This document shows, in pieces, positions 18,015 through 27,389 of a stretch of DNA of 64,000 nucleotides (its first letter is position 1; every line of letters begins with the position of its first letter). The stretch is from Spirosoma sp. KUDC1026 (GTDB lineage: Bacteria; Bacteroidota; Bacteroidia; Cytophagales; Spirosomataceae), in the NCBI RefSeq assembly GCF_013375035.1, contig NZ_CP056032.1:5640001-5704000 (forward strand), read 5' to 3'. Both the position numbers and the translations under genes were made by a program. The notes under the pieces are model-generated. The model searched no databases and was not told where the DNA came from. It worked only from the letters and a program-made list of their open reading frames with translations.

Positions 18015-18194
18015 TTAAATTTCTTCAACCTTCACTAAGTGTTGAACTTTGTTGATGGCACCACGTAGTGCATCATTGTATTCCAGTTCAATACTCCGGT
18101 TGATTTTGCCCAAGCCCAGTGACTTGATAGCGTTTTTCTGCGTTTGCGGACGGTCAATCGTGCTTTTGACCTGTGTAATACGTACCCGTGCCAT
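18015..18194 (-). CDS. rpmD: 50S ribosomal protein L30
   Basis: 59 aa (MARVRITQVKSTIDRPQTQK...), ending HLVKVEEI. The ferredoxin-like L30 fold is expected from the length and IKSLGLGKINRSIEL. It sits between rpsE and rplO, as in other spc clusters. Confidence 0.97.
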   Translation of the reverse strand: MARVRITQVKSTIDRPQTQKNAIKSLGLGKINRSIELEYNDALRGAINKVQHLVKVEEI

Positions 18195-18206
18195 AAGTGG
18201 TGTCGT

Positions 18207-18725
18207 TTAACCGTTGAACACTTTAGCCAGACTTACCTGCCGCTGGAACGCTACCTGGTGAGGCAAACGCATCTTCAGCAGGGCATCAAGCGTTGCCTTT
18301 ACTACGTTGTGAGGGTTAGAAGAACCCTTCGATTTTGCCAGGATGTCACGCACGCCAGCTGATTCCAGCACAGCACGCATAGCACCACCAGCAATCAGTC
18401 CCGTACCAGGAGCTGCTGGTTTCAGCAGGACGAAGCCACCGCTGAATTTACCTTCCATCTCGTGAGGAACAGTATGCTTCAGAAGAGGAATCTGCACCAG
18501 GTTTTTCTTAGCATCTTCAACTCCTTTAGCAATAGCGTCAGTTACTTCATTGGCTTTACCCAGTCCGTATCCAACAACACCATTACCATCACCGACGACG
18601 ACAATCGCCGAAAAACTAAACCGGCGACCACCTTTTACCACCTTAGCGACCCGGTTGATAGCAACTACCTTTTCCTTGAGGTCCGCTTCGTTATACTTTG
18701 TCGGTCTTGCTGCGTTCGTTACCAT
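18207..18725 (-). CDS. rpsE: 30S ribosomal protein S5
   Basis: 172 aa from ATG 18725 ([19 protein letters not shown]). A longer start at 18764 would overlap rplR and is rejected. The double-stranded RNA-binding half has [20 protein letters not shown], and the second half ends in [20 protein letters not shown]. It affects decoding accuracy and contacts S4. Confidence 0.97.
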   Translation of the reverse strand: MVTNAARPTKYNEADLKEKVVAINRVAKVVKGGRRFSFSAIVVVGDGNGVVGYGLGKANEVTDAIAKGVEDAKKNLVQIPLLKHTVPHEMEGKFSGGFVLLKPAAPGTGLIAGGAMRAVLESAGVRDILAKSKGSSNPHNVVKATLDALLKMRLPHQVAFQRQVSLAKVFNG

Positions 18726-18732
18726 TGCTTGC

Positions 18733-19086
18733 TTAGAACTTGAGGCCAGCCTCACGGGCTGCATCGGCCAATGCTTTTACTTTACCATGATACAGATAGC
18801 CGTTGCGGTCAAACACAGCACTACTGATGTTTTGTGCAACCGCCTTTTCGGCTAACCGCTGTCCTACTTTTTTCGCAGTATCAGCAGTGTTTCCTTCTAC
18901 TTCGCTTTTCAATTCAATCGACGAGGCCGACGCGACGGTACGGCCAGCGATATCGTCGATCAATTGCGCGTAGATCGCTTTATTTGAACGGAAAACGGAA
19001 AGCCGTGGGCGTTCAGCCGTCCCGGAAACCTTAGCCCGGATGCCAAACTTAATCCGTTGTCTTCTCTCTTGTTTATTCGTTGCCAT
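18733..19086 (-). CDS. rplR: 50S ribosomal protein L18
   Basis: 117 aa. [20 protein letters not shown] and the C-terminal [20 protein letters not shown] are typical. It binds 5S rRNA. Seven bases separate it from rpsE. A 116-bp gap to rplF upstream shows nothing recognisable. Confidence 0.98.
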   Translation of the reverse strand: MATNKQERRQRIKFGIRAKVSGTAERPRLSVFRSNKAIYAQLIDDIAGRTVASASSIELKSEVEGNTADTAKKVGQRLAEKAVAQNISSAVFDRNGYLYHGKVKALADAAREAGLKF

Positions 19087-19202
19087 GTTATTTGATTCCG
19101 ACCAAATTGGCTCGTTAAATGATCATTGTTGGTTCACTGTAGCCATTAATTGCCAAGTACATCTGTTGTAGCCAGATACCGACAATCAATGACCTGGTGA
19201 CC

Positions 19203-19760
19203 TTATTTTTTAGACGAAGACTTACCAGCTTTCCGGCGAACTTGTTCACCGATGAAGCGGATACCTTTGCCTTTATATGGCTCAACTTTGCGCAACGAAC
19301 GGATTTTAGCCGCAACATCGCCAAGTAGTTGCTTATCCGAACCTTCCAGATAAACTTTTGGGTTCTGTCCTTTTTCCGTTACAGCCGTAACTTTTACCTC
19401 CTGAGGTACTGCTACGTAAACGTTGTGCGAATAACCCAGTTGCAGTTCTAATACGTTATTGGTAACCGATGCTTTGTAACCAACCCCGATCACTTCCAGA
19501 TCAAGTTTAAATCCTTCGCTTACACCTGTAACCATGTTGTTTACCAGAGCGCGATACAGACCGTGCAGGGCTTTGTGGCGCTTTTGCTCCGTTGGACGCG
19601 TTACCTGGATCTGACCATCTTCAACGGCGACCGAAATATCCGGATCAACCGCCTGAGTCAGCGTACCTTTTGGTCCCTTAACCGTCACAATGTTACGGTC
19701 ATCAACAGATAACGTAACGTTCGTGGGCAGGGCAATTAATTTCTTACCTATGCGTGACAT
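19203..19760 (-). CDS. rplF: 50S ribosomal protein L6
   Basis: 185 aa with two L6 repeats: MSRIGKKLIALPTNVTLSVD and VTAVTEKGQNPKVYLEGSDK regions, and the C-terminal EPYKGKGIRFIGEQVRRKAG signature. It lies near the sarcin-ricin loop and the factor-binding site. Confidence 0.98.
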   Translation of the reverse strand: MSRIGKKLIALPTNVTLSVDDRNIVTVKGPKGTLTQAVDPDISVAVEDGQIQVTRPTEQKRHKALHGLYRALVNNMVTGVSEGFKLDLEVIGVGYKASVTNNVLELQLGYSHNVYVAVPQEVKVTAVTEKGQNPKVYLEGSDKQLLGDVAAKIRSLRKVEPYKGKGIRFIGEQVRRKAGKSSSKK

Positions 19761-19772
19761 CGTTCGTTCAGA

Positions 19773-20171
19773 TTAATACACGTAACACAAAACCTCACCA
19801 CCTACGTTAAGCACTTTGGCTTCTTTGTCAGTCATCACACCTTTCGAGGTAGAGATGATGGCAACACCTAGTCCGTTGAAAATACGCGGCAGGTTATCGG
19901 CTCCACGGTATTGACGCAGACCTGGACGGCTGATGCGTTGTAGATCAACGATAGCAGATTGCTTCGTTGTTGGATTGTACTTCAGAGCGATTTTGATGCT
20001 GCCCTGTGGGGTACTATCATCGAACTTGTAGTTCTGAATGAAGCCTTTATCGTACAATACTTTGGTAATCTCCTTTTTTATATTTGAAGCAGGGATCTCC
20101 ACAATCCGGTGTTTTGCGCGGATGGCGTTTCTGACACGTGTCAGATAGTCTGCTATTGGATCTGTATTCAT
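19773..20171 (-). CDS. rpsH: 30S ribosomal protein S8
   Basis: 132 aa, starting [20 protein letters not shown] and ending GGEVLCYVY. The motif [13 protein letters not shown] is the S8 16S rRNA-binding signature. S8 organises the central domain of 16S rRNA and often autoregulates spc operons. Confidence 0.98.
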   Translation of the reverse strand: MNTDPIADYLTRVRNAIRAKHRIVEIPASNIKKEITKVLYDKGFIQNYKFDDSTPQGSIKIALKYNPTTKQSAIVDLQRISRPGLRQYRGADNLPRIFNGLGVAIISTSKGVMTDKEAKVLNVGGEVLCYVY

Positions 20172-20260
20172 TCTTAGCGTTGCGTTACTTGCAAACCCTT
20201 GTTTTTGAGAAAGTTCGCAAAATTACGGAAACTGAATTACAAATAGAAGTGATGCTGGAA

Positions 20261-20530
20261 TTACCAGCTCGACTTGGTTACGCCTGGAATTTTCCCTGCT
20301 GATGCCATTTCACGGAACGTTACCCGAGAAATACCAAATTTACGCATGTATCCCCGTGGACGGCCGGTCAGTTTGCACCGGTTATGCAACCGAACAGGCG
20401 AAGCATTTTTAGGAAGCTTGTCAAGTCCGATATAATCACCAGCGGCTTTCAAGGCAGCCCGCTTTGCAGCGTATTTAGCCACCAGGGCTTCGCGTTTCCG
20501 CTCACGTGCTTTTATTGATTCTTTTGCCAT
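20261..20530 (-). CDS. rpsN: 30S ribosomal protein S14
   Basis: 89 aa, the long zinc-free form (no Cys-x2-Cys pairs): [40 protein letters not shown] and [11 protein letters not shown]. An 89-bp gap to rpsH holds nothing obvious. Confidence 0.97.
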   Translation of the reverse strand: MAKESIKARERKREALVAKYAAKRAALKAAGDYIGLDKLPKNASPVRLHNRCKLTGRPRGYMRKFGISRVTFREMASAGKIPGVTKSSW

Positions 20531-20539
20531 GTCGGTTGG

Positions 20540-21097
20540 TTATTTCTTGCCGGTGTTTGCGAACGGCATTCCCATTGCTTTCAACAGTTCGTAGCTCTCA
20601 TTATCGGTATTAGCCGTTGTTACGAACGTAATATCCATACCAGAGATACGCGCTACTTTATCGATACTGATTTCCGGGAAAATGATTTGTTCCTGAATAC
20701 CGAACGTATAGTTACCACGACCGTCAAAACCTTTGTCGCTAATCCCTTTGAAATCACGAACCCGTGGGAGCGACACCGCGGTCAGGCGGTCAAGGAATTC
20801 ATACATTTTTACGCCACGTAGCGTAACCTTCGCACCGATCGGCATTTTCTCCCGCAGTTTGAAGTTCGATACCGCTTTCTTCGACATCGTCGGAACGGCT
20901 TTCTGTCCTGTGATCGTCGTTAATTCTTCGACGCCTACGTCAACCAGTTTCTTATCTGCGACAGCGGCACCGATCCCTTTGTTGATGACGATTTTGCTCA
21001 GACGCGGTACTTGCATTACCGACTTATACTGAAACTTGTCTTTCAACTGAGGTACGACCTCACTCAAATATTTATCTTTCAGTCTTGGCGTTGCCAT
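20540..21097 (-). CDS. rplE: 50S ribosomal protein L5
   Basis: 185 aa. [17 protein letters not shown] and the [19 protein letters not shown] segment are L5 signatures. It binds 5S rRNA and forms bridge B1b with S13. Confidence 0.98.
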   Translation of the reverse strand: MATPRLKDKYLSEVVPQLKDKFQYKSVMQVPRLSKIVINKGIGAAVADKKLVDVGVEELTTITGQKAVPTMSKKAVSNFKLREKMPIGAKVTLRGVKMYEFLDRLTAVSLPRVRDFKGISDKGFDGRGNYTFGIQEQIIFPEISIDKVARISGMDITFVTTANTDNESYELLKAMGMPFANTGKK

Positions 21098-21118
21098 TTT
21101 CTTAGACCTGTTCTAGTG

Positions 21119-21475
21119 TTACTTACGAACATCCGGGATAAAGTTGCCGGTCTTCTTCGAGAAGCGCTGCAACTTACCTTTGTCATTCAACTTACGGCCC
21201 GTCCGGGTTGCTTCACCCGTGGCAGGATCAACCAGTTTCAAATTACTGATATGAACTGATCCTTCCGTTTTTACCAGGCTACCCTGTGGGTTTGAAGCGG
21301 TTGGTTTCACGTGTTTGGTGATCATTGCGACACCTTCAACGCGAGCCCGATCTTTTTCAACGATCACCTCTTTCACTACCCCACGCTGGCCTTTTGAGTT
21401 CCCACCGATTACAAGAACCGTATCGCCAGTCTTGATGTGGAATTTGTGCTTTGGCAGTGTTATTTTCTTTTCCAT
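21119..21475 (-). CDS. rplX: 50S ribosomal protein L24
   Basis: 118 aa with a KOW motif ([20 protein letters not shown]) and the later [20 protein letters not shown]. It initiates large subunit assembly. Three bases separate it from rplN. Confidence 0.98.
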   Translation of the reverse strand: MEKKITLPKHKFHIKTGDTVLVIGGNSKGQRGVVKEVIVEKDRARVEGVAMITKHVKPTASNPQGSLVKTEGSVHISNLKLVDPATGEATRTGRKLNDKGKLQRFSKKTGNFIPDVRK

Positions 21476-21478
21476 AGC

Positions 21479-21847
21479 TTACAATACTTCCGGGGCTAAC
21501 GATACAATCTTCATGAACTGTTTCTCACGCAACTCACGAGCAACAGGTCCGAAAATCCGGGTACCACGTGGCTCATCGTTATTGTTCAGCAGTACAGCTG
21601 CGTTGTCTTCGAACCGGATGTAAGAACCATCTTTACGACGTACTTCTTTTTTGGTACGAACGACAACGGCTTTTGATACCGTGCCCTTTTTCATGTTGCT
21701 GGACGACAGCGCTTGCTTCACCGTCACGACAATCTTGTCACCGACCGATGCATACCGCTTGCCTGTACCGCCCAGGACGCGGATAACCAGCACTTCTTTA
21801 GCACCACTGTTATCGGCTACTCCTAATCTTGATTCTTGCTGTACCAT
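21479..21847 (-). CDS. rplN: 50S ribosomal protein L14
   Basis: 122 aa, starting [20 protein letters not shown] and ending IVSLAPEVL. The [17 protein letters not shown] region is conserved. It forms subunit bridges with 16S rRNA. Confidence 0.98.
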   Translation of the reverse strand: MVQQESRLGVADNSGAKEVLVIRVLGGTGKRYASVGDKIVVTVKQALSSSNMKKGTVSKAVVVRTKKEVRRKDGSYIRFEDNAAVLLNNNDEPRGTRIFGPVARELREKQFMKIVSLAPEVL

Positions 21848-21850
21848 GGC

Positions 21851-22201
21851 TTACTTCGCCTTTTCGATGATTTCGACTAATCTCCAACGTTTGTTTTTAC
21901 TCAACGGGCGGGTTTCCATGATGCGAACCATATCGCCGATACCGCACTCGTTTTGCTCGTCATGTGCGGTCAGTTTCTTCGTTTTGTGTTGAAACTTGCC
22001 GTACAGTGGGTGTTTCACCTTGCGTTCGATGGCAACGGTGATAGTTTTCTGCATTTTATTGCTGGTCACCCGTCCAATCCGCTCCTTCCGGGCGTTACGC
22101 TCTGAAGCAGCTGCTTCGGTTGCGGCAACGCTCGTGGTTTGCGGCTGCTCAGTGGCTACTACCGGTGTAGGTTCCGCCTGCGGTGCTTGTTGCTCTTCCA
22201 T
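21851..22201 (-). CDS. rpsQ: 30S ribosomal protein S17 with N-terminal extension
   Basis: 116 aa. The S17 core begins at about residue 36 ([20 protein letters not shown]) and ends [11 protein letters not shown]. The first 35 residues ([19 protein letters not shown]...) are an acidic, Ala/Pro/Thr-rich extension. No internal Met precedes the core and the ATG sits 9 bp after rpmC, so the extension is probably translated. Typical S17 is about 80-85 aa. It binds the 5' domain of 16S rRNA. Confidence 0.94.
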   Translation of the reverse strand: MEEQQAPQAEPTPVVATEQPQTTSVAATEAAASERNARKERIGRVTSNKMQKTITVAIERKVKHPLYGKFQHKTKKLTAHDEQNECGIGDMVRIMETRPLSKNKRWRLVEIIEKAK

Positions 22202-22210
22202 TGTCGTGTC

Positions 22211-22408
22211 TTATTGGGCTTGTGCTAATTTAGCCGTCAGTTCCGTGTTCAGGCGAGCAATCCGTTTACGGCTCTCGCGAATGCGCATCGGGTTCTCAAT
22301 TGGAGAGACAGCATGCGCAAACTTCAATTTTAACAGACGATCCTGTTCAGCACCAATTTCAGTACGAATCTCGTCGGCTGACAGTCCTTTCAAATCTTCT
22401 TTTTTCAT
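22211..22408 (-). CDS. rpmC: 50S ribosomal protein L29
   Basis: 65 aa, two helices: MKKEDLKGLSADEIRTEIGA and NPMRIRESRKRIARLNTELT. It is near the exit tunnel. Between rplP and rpsQ as usual. Confidence 0.97.
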   Translation of the reverse strand: MKKEDLKGLSADEIRTEIGAEQDRLLKLKFAHAVSPIENPMRIRESRKRIARLNTELTAKLAQAQ

Positions 22409-22428
22409 CTTGCTCGTTGCTTGGGGGA

Positions 22429-22857
22429 TTACGCGCCTTGCTCTTGGTAATCACGACGAACCACAAACTTGGTCCGAACTGGTAATTTCTGAGCCGCTAA
22501 ACGTAGGGCTTCCTGACCCGTTGCTAAATCAACACCCGTTGCTTCGAACATAATCGTGCCGGGCTTTACGACGGCTACCCAGTATTCTGGGGCACCTTTA
22601 CCTTTACCCATCCGTACTTCAGCCGGCTTCTTCGTGATCGGCTTGTCTGGGAAAATACGAATCCAGACCTGACCTTCCCGTTTCATTGCGCGGGTTACCG
22701 AAATCCGGGCTGCTTCAATCTGACGGGCCGTAATCCGACCCGGCTCCAGCGATTTGATACCGAAGGTACCGAAGGCAATCTCATGGCCGCGTGATGCAAT
22801 ACCAGGAATCCGGCCTTTCTGCTGTTTGCGGAATTTAGTTCTTTTTGGCTGTAACAT
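22429..22857 (-). CDS. rplP: 50S ribosomal protein L16
   Basis: 142 aa, starting [20 protein letters not shown]. The signatures [20 protein letters not shown] and [19 protein letters not shown] are intact. It is a late-assembly protein near the peptidyl transferase centre. Confidence 0.98.
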   Translation of the reverse strand: MLQPKRTKFRKQQKGRIPGIASRGHEIAFGTFGIKSLEPGRITARQIEAARISVTRAMKREGQVWIRIFPDKPITKKPAEVRMGKGKGAPEYWVAVVKPGTIMFEATGVDLATGQEALRLAAQKLPVRTKFVVRRDYQEQGA

Positions 22858-22895
22858 GGCCTTTGCTTACTATATAGGGCTTTTAGCCGTTAAGA

Positions 22896-23756
22896 TTATC
22901 GTCTTTGTCCACCACCACGGTTTCCACCGCCCTGGCCGCCACGGTTTCCACCGCCCTGACCACCACGGTTTCCGCCACGATCATTACCGCGTTCGTTACG
23001 GTTCCGACCACCACGGTCGTTGCCATCGCGATCGCCACGTGGGCCACGACGGTCGCCACGATCGTTAGCGCCAGCGCTACGTTCGCCGGCTTGTGCCTGG
23101 CTCATCATTGCTGCTGGAGACAGATCACGCTTACCGTACACTTCACCCTTGAAAATCCACACCTTGATGCCGATTTTACCATAAACGGTCTGTGCTTCAG
23201 AGATAGCGTAATCGATGTCAGCCCGCAGGGTGTGCAGAGGAACACGACCTTCTTTGTATTGCTCCGAGCGAGCAATTTCAGCACCACCTAACCGGCCTGA
23301 TACTTTCACTTTGATGCCTTGGGCACCAACGCGCATGGCCGACTGAATAGCTTGCTTCATTGCACGACGGAACGAGATCCGAGCCTGTAGTTGCTGAGCA
23401 ATTGCTTCACCAACCAGTTTAGCGTCGATTTCGGGTCGTTTGATCTCGAAAATGTTGATCTGGACATCTTTGCCCGTGATCTTTTTCAGCTCTTCTTTGA
23501 TCTTGTCAACTTCACCACCACCTTTACCGATAACGATACCTGGACGAGCCGTATGAATCGTCAACGTAATACGTTTCAGCGTGCGTTCGATAACAACACG
23601 GGCGATGGCGCCTTTTGGAATACGGGCTGCTACGTATTTCCGGATTTTTTCGTCTTCAACGAGTTTTTCCGAAAACTCTTTACCGCCGTACCAGCTCGAT
23701 TCCCAGCCCCGAACAATACCAAGTCGCAGGCCAACTGGATTTATTTTTTGTCCCAT
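22896..23756 (-). CDS. rpsC: 30S ribosomal protein S3 with Arg/Gly-rich tail
   Basis: 286 aa. The N-terminal KH domain ([20 protein letters not shown]) and the S3 C-domain ([19 protein letters not shown]) occupy the first 225 residues. The tail, residues about 230-286, is built of RGD, RGG and NRGGQGGG repeats encoded by a tandem DNA repeat (about 22905-23060). S3 forms the mRNA entry channel. The tail could bind RNA and is probably disordered. Confidence 0.97.
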   Translation of the reverse strand: MGQKINPVGLRLGIVRGWESSWYGGKEFSEKLVEDEKIRKYVAARIPKGAIARVVIERTLKRITLTIHTARPGIVIGKGGGEVDKIKEELKKITGKDVQINIFEIKRPEIDAKLVGEAIAQQLQARISFRRAMKQAIQSAMRVGAQGIKVKVSGRLGGAEIARSEQYKEGRVPLHTLRADIDYAISEAQTVYGKIGIKVWIFKGEVYGKRDLSPAAMMSQAQAGERSAGANDRGDRRGPRGDRDGNDRGGRNRNERGNDRGGNRGGQGGGNRGGQGGGNRGGGQRR

Positions 23757-23762
23757 TTCTTT

Positions 23763-24155
23763 TTATTGTTCGTTTTCAGGAGTTTCTGCTTCTGCCTGGC
23801 TCAGTACGGGTTTGGCAGCACTGTCTACAACAATCGTGATGTGGTTAGACCGCTTCCGGATCCGGTGACCACGACCCTGGGGAGCAGGGCGCAGGCGTTT
23901 CAGCATCGGACCGCCATCAACGAAGATCGTTTTTACGTACAAATCAGCGTCTTCAATTCGCTCATCTTCGTTCTTTTGCTGCCAGTTGGCAACGGCCGAC
24001 AACAATACTTTCTGTAGAGTTGCGGCACCAGCCTGTGGCTGATATTTCAGGAGACCCAACGCCCGGCTAACACGCTGACCACGAATAAGGTCGGCGATCA
24101 ACCGCATCTTACGGGGAGACGTGGGCACATCTTTAAGTTTTGCTACTGCTTCCAT
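23763..24155 (-). CDS. rplV: 50S ribosomal protein L22
   Basis: 130 aa. [20 protein letters not shown] at the start and the loop [20 protein letters not shown] that lines the exit tunnel are clear. It ends with a short acidic tail ([11 protein letters not shown]). Six bases separate it from rpsC. Confidence 0.98.
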   Translation of the reverse strand: MEAVAKLKDVPTSPRKMRLIADLIRGQRVSRALGLLKYQPQAGAATLQKVLLSAVANWQQKNEDERIEDADLYVKTIFVDGGPMLKRLRPAPQGRGHRIRKRSNHITIVVDSAAKPVLSQAEAETPENEQ

Positions 24156-24164
24156 AGTTTCATG

Positions 24165-24232
24165 GCTGGGGCTTGGGGCTTGGAGCTAAGGGTAAAACCA
24201 CCCAGGCCCTACGCCCTGCACCCTGCGCTTAT
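24165..24232. repeat. Heptad-repeat inverted segment between rpsS and rplV
   Basis: GGGGCTTGGGGCTTGGAGCTA is trimmed here as two GGGGCTT units plus GGAGCTA. They face a complementary series read on the other strand as GGGTGCA, GGGCGTA, GGGCCTG. A 77-bp spacer in an otherwise tight operon consists almost only of this. Confidence 0.7.
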
Positions 24233-24511
24233 TTATCGTTTGCCCTTGTCTTTCTTCGCGGTGTGTCCCCGGAAGTTACGCGTTGGAGAGAATTCGCCCA
24301 GTTTGTGACCGACCATGTTTTCGGTTACATAGACAGGTATGAATTTGTTGCCGTTGTGTACAGCAAAGGTGTGGCCTACAAAATCTGGAGAGATCATCGA
24401 GCGACGCGACCAGGTTTTGATAACCGACTTTTTGCCCGATTCGTTCTGCGTCTGTACTTTGTTATCCAGACGAAAATCAATGTATGGGCCTTTCTTAAGT
24501 GAACGTGCCAT
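24233..24511 (-). CDS. rpsS: 30S ribosomal protein S19
   Basis: 92 aa, starting [40 protein letters not shown] and [13 protein letters not shown] are conserved. It is in the small subunit head with S13. Confidence 0.98.
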   Translation of the reverse strand: MARSLKKGPYIDFRLDNKVQTQNESGKKSVIKTWSRRSMISPDFVGHTFAVHNGNKFIPVYVTENMVGHKLGEFSPTRNFRGHTAKKDKGKR

Positions 24512-24520
24512 TGTTATCTA

Positions 24521-25345
24521 TTACTTTTTGCGTCGGCTGATAATCATACTTTCAGAAGCCTTGTTCTTGTTACGGGTCTTCTGACCTTTCGCGAACTGGC
24601 CATTCCGTGACCGTGGGTGACCACCGGATGCCCGGCCTTCACCACCACCCATCGGGTGATCAACAGGGTTCATAACTACAGCACGAACGCGGGGGCGACG
24701 ACCTAACCAGCGTTTCCGGCCAGCCTTACCAAGCACAACGTTCATGTGGTCGGAGTTCGATACCGAACCAACCGTTGCCATGCCGATGCTTAGTACCCGG
24801 CGGGTTTCGCCTGATGGCAGACGCAGGATAGCGTATTTATCTTCACGACCAACCAGCTGTGCGTATGTACCAGCCGAGCGGGCCATCGAACCACCTTTAC
24901 CAGGCGTCAGCTCGATGTTGTGAATAATTGTACCAATCGGCATAGCCGACATTGGCATTGCGTTACCGACATCCGGCGTTACGCCCTCACCCGACTGGAT
25001 GGTTTGGCCTACCGTGATGCCTTGAGGGGCGATAATGTAGCGTTTTTCACCGTCAGCGTATTGAACCAGCGAAATGCGGGCCGAACGGTTTGGGTCATAC
25101 TCTACAGTCAAAACTTCGGCTGGCTGGCCGACTTTATCGCGCTTGAAGTCAATGATGCGGTAATGCTTCTTATGACCTCCACCAATGTAGCGCATAGTGC
25201 GGTGGCCTTCACTGTTCCGGCCGCCGGTTCTCTTCAGGGGCTCCAGCAGGCTTTTTTCCGGCGTGGAGGTGGTTATTTCCGCAAAGTCAGGCGCCACGCG
25301 AAAACGGGTACCTGGCGTTATTGGTCTTAGTTTTTTAACTCCCAT
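24521..25345 (-). CDS. rplB: 50S ribosomal protein L2
   Basis: 274 aa. [20 protein letters not shown], the [11 protein letters not shown] stretch and the C-terminal [20 protein letters not shown] contain the His needed near the peptidyl transferase centre. Full length and in the conserved position. Confidence 0.98.
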   Translation of the reverse strand: MGVKKLRPITPGTRFRVAPDFAEITTSTPEKSLLEPLKRTGGRNSEGHRTMRYIGGGHKKHYRIIDFKRDKVGQPAEVLTVEYDPNRSARISLVQYADGEKRYIIAPQGITVGQTIQSGEGVTPDVGNAMPMSAMPIGTIIHNIELTPGKGGSMARSAGTYAQLVGREDKYAILRLPSGETRRVLSIGMATVGSVSNSDHMNVVLGKAGRKRWLGRRPRVRAVVMNPVDHPMGGGEGRASGGHPRSRNGQFAKGQKTRNKNKASESMIISRRKK

Positions 25346-25371
25346 GACTGATTTATTGGTGCAATGCTGGT

Positions 25372-25659
25372 TTACAGGTCAGCGTAGATATCTATTACTT
25401 CGCCTTCTGCAACCGTAATGATTGCTTTCTTGGTGGTTGGGGTTTTCCCCGTTACAACACGTCCGTTGATGTTCTTGCTCCGGCGCTTACCGAAAACACG
25501 CATCGTGTGTACAGCTTCTACGTTAACGCCGTACATTTTCTCGATGGCTTTGCCGATTTCGAGCTTGTTGGCTTTTAGTTCAACCTCAAAAGCATACTTC
25601 CCTTGCTTGTTAAGGCCCGTCATCTTTTCAGTGACGATTGGTCGTTTCAGTACGCTCAT
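25372..25659 (-). CDS. rplW: 50S ribosomal protein L23
   Basis: 95 aa from ATG 25659 ([20 protein letters not shown]). The longer frame from 25707 would overlap rplD and is rejected. It ends [14 protein letters not shown]23 is at the tunnel exit, where trigger factor and SRP dock. Confidence 0.96.
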   Translation of the reverse strand: MSVLKRPIVTEKMTGLNKQGKYAFEVELKANKLEIGKAIEKMYGVNVEAVHTMRVFGKRRSKNINGRVVTGKTPTTKKAIITVAEGEVIDIYADL

Positions 25660-25663
25660 GATC

Positions 25664-26293
25664 TTATTTGTCGAACAACGTTTGAATGGTTGACAGCGCT
25701 TCTTCACTGATCAGCAGTTGGTCTGCATTCATCAGGTCATAGGTATTTACCTGAGCCGCTGTCGTTACTTTCGTTTTCTGTACGTTCCGGCTCGATAGTA
25801 CTACGTTCGTGTCTATTTCGGGCAGAATTAGCAACGTCTTACGACCACCTACGTTCAATGCGCTCAAGAACTGGATATAATCTTTCGTACGAGGAGCTTC
25901 TAGCGTCAGGCTATCGATAACCGAGATTTTCTCAGCCTGTGCTTTTACGGCGAAAGCAGACTGGCGAGCCAGCGTTTTTACTTTTTTATTCAGTTTGAAG
26001 CTATAATCCCGGGGGCGAGGTCCGAAGATCGTACCACCACCAACGAAAACTGGCGATTTCAAGCTACCTGCCCGAGCACCACCGGTTCCTTTTTGCTTCT
26101 TCAGTTTGCGGGTCGAGTGTGCATTTTCAGCACGTTCTTTCGCTTTGTGCGTACCCTGACGTTGGTTAGCCAGGTATTGTTTCACGTCGAGGTAGATCGC
26201 GTGTTGGTTTGGCTGGATGCCGAAAACCTCCTCCGAAAGGGTGACCTTTTTGCCTGTGTCTTCTCCCTTGCTGTTATATACGATTACTTCCAT
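25664..26293 (-). CDS. rplD: 50S ribosomal protein L4
   Basis: 209 aa. The conserved loop KKQKGTGGARAGSLKSPVFV reaches into the exit tunnel. GGGTIFGPRPRDYSFKLNKK is also canonical. L4 represses the S10 operon in enterobacteria; a comparable leader here is only suggested by the hairpin before rplC. Confidence 0.98.
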   Translation of the reverse strand: MEVIVYNSKGEDTGKKVTLSEEVFGIQPNQHAIYLDVKQYLANQRQGTHKAKERAENAHSTRKLKKQKGTGGARAGSLKSPVFVGGGTIFGPRPRDYSFKLNKKVKTLARQSAFAVKAQAEKISVIDSLTLEAPRTKDYIQFLSALNVGGRKTLLILPEIDTNVVLSSRNVQKTKVTTAAQVNTYDLMNADQLLISEEALSTIQTLFDK

Positions 26294-26296
26294 GGC

Positions 26297-26917
26297 TTAC
26301 TTCTCGATAATAACGTATGAATTTTTAGCGCCGGGAATCGAACCGCTAACAACGAGCAGGTTTTGCTCAGGCAGAACACGCAGCACACGCAGGTTTTGAA
26401 CCGTTACGCGATTGCCGCCCATGCGGCCGGCCATACGAAGACCTTTGAATACCCGCGATGGGAACGAGCAGGCACCGATCGAACCTGGGTGACGACCCCG
26501 GTTGTGCTGACCGTGCGTTTGACCGCCAACCCCACCGAAGCCATGACGTTTCACAACGCCCTGAAAACCGCGACCTTTAGCCGTACCGACTACGTCAACG
26601 AATTCCTGCTCGGAGAATACATCGGCTACCGTGAGGACTTCGCCAAGGTTCAGTTCCTGTTCGAATTCTTTGAATTCAACCAGTTTGCGCTTGGGCGTGG
26701 TGCCAGCTTTCTTAAAGTGACCCAGCTCCGGCTTGTTGCTGTGCTTTTCTTTTTTGTCGCCATAACCCAGCTGCACAGCTTTGTAGCCATCTTTCTCGAC
26801 GCTACGGACTTGAGTTACGACACAGGGACCCGTTTCAATCACTGTACATGCCAGAGCCTGCCCGTCCGCATTGTACACGCTGGTCATCCCGATTTTCTTG
26901 CCAATTAAACCAGACAT
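26297..26917 (-). CDS. rplC: 50S ribosomal protein L3
   Basis: 206 aa from ATG 26917 ([20 protein letters not shown]). The upstream in-frame ATG at 26965 falls in the leader hairpin and is rejected. The signature [20 protein letters not shown] is present. It is the first gene of this cluster; rpsJ, which normally precedes it, is absent. L3 helps shape the peptidyl transferase centre. Confidence 0.97.
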   Translation of the reverse strand: MSGLIGKKIGMTSVYNADGQALACTVIETGPCVVTQVRSVEKDGYKAVQLGYGDKKEKHSNKPELGHFKKAGTTPKRKLVEFKEFEQELNLGEVLTVADVFSEQEFVDVVGTAKGRGFQGVVKRHGFGGVGGQTHGQHNRGRHPGSIGACSFPSRVFKGLRMAGRMGGNRVTVQNLRVLRVLPEQNLLVVSGSIPGAKNSYVIIEK

Positions 26918-26963
26918 TTGTGTTTGTTTAAAGTAAGCAGGTAAAAAATAGGTACATTCCCGC

Positions 26964-26998
26964 ACCCGGTCCTTCCGGGTATTCGGGCCGCAAAGGTA
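26964..26998 (-). promoter_or_regulatory. Promoter and leader hairpin of the rplC cluster
   Basis: TACCTTTG (26998-26991) fits TAnnTTTG, 74 bp before the rplC ATG. The leader then forms ACCCGG-AAGGA-CCGGGT (26980-26964). No clear -33 TTG. The hairpin could mediate autoregulation; this is inference. Confidence 0.55.
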
Positions 26999-27053
26999 GA
27001 CAGATTATCAGACGAATCCTATATCTGCTTCACAATCAAGGCCCAAAAGACAC

Positions 27054-27082
27054 AAAAAAAGTCAGACGCGCTGCACCTGACT
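27054..27082 (-). terminator. Terminator of the small RNA candidate
   Basis: AGTCAG (27082-27077, minus) pairs with CTGACT around an 11-nt loop and is followed by seven T (27060-27054). Confidence 0.75.
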
Positions 27083-27212
27083 CATCACGGGCAGACAATA
27101 CCTAGCTTAGCAAGGTTTGTTTGCCCAAAAGTCAGATGTGGTTTCTACCGGATCGTATTGACCGCAGCGGACCTTCACCCTCGTATGTCGTTACCCGTCG
27201 TTGCGAGTTTGG
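27054..27212 (-). ncRNA. Candidate small RNA of about 160 nt, family unknown
   Basis: The 472-bp gap between rplC and lpdA contains a self-contained unit: a promoter at 27218-27247, about 160 nt of transcribed sequence without a plausible reading frame, and an intrinsic terminator. A long hairpin is visible on the minus strand: GGGCAAAC pairs with GTCTGCCC (one mismatch), with an inner ACCT/AGGT stem. A CCGCTGCGG mini-hairpin lies further 5'. It does not show the GGAA-loop hallmark of SRP RNA, the tRNA-like end of tmRNA or RNase P motifs. A 6S-like RNA cannot be excluded. Confidence 0.55.
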
Positions 27213-27217
27213 GAGTG

Positions 27218-27247
27218 CAAAAATAGAAATTTATTTCTGCTTTCAAA
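27218..27247 (-). promoter_or_regulatory. Promoter of the small RNA candidate
   Basis: TATTTTTG (27225-27218) is a perfect TAnnTTTG and TTTG (27247-27244) is the -33 element with an 18-nt spacer. The upstream region is A+T rich. One of the best promoter matches in the window. Confidence 0.7.
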
Positions 27248-27321
27248 AAATATTTCTGAAAGAAAGTTTTGATTATCAAGAAACAAGCGGCAAAATCAGA
27301 GCAATGCCCGTAGTCTTCCAT

Positions 27322-27368
27322 AAAAAAAGCACCGTCAGTCAATATACGTGATATTGTTCTGACGGTGC
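27322..27368 (-). terminator. Terminator of lpdA
   Basis: GCACCGTCAG (27329-27338) and CTGACGGTGC (27359-27368) form a perfect 10-bp stem. On the minus strand it is followed by seven T. Confidence 0.85.
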
Positions 27369-27389
27369 CTTATCAATTCTATCGTTCTC

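Noticed and set aside
19087-19202. Possible small gene between rplR and rplF
   Set aside because: The 116-bp gap has no convincing frame or structure; the minus-strand frame at 19115-19324 is a shadow of rplF.
22905-23291. Plus-strand frame rich in Thr, Ala and Val
   Set aside because: It is the complement of the S3 Gly/Arg repeat.
27055-27212. Small peptide in the RNA candidate
   Set aside because: The only ATG gives seven codons, with no sign of coding.
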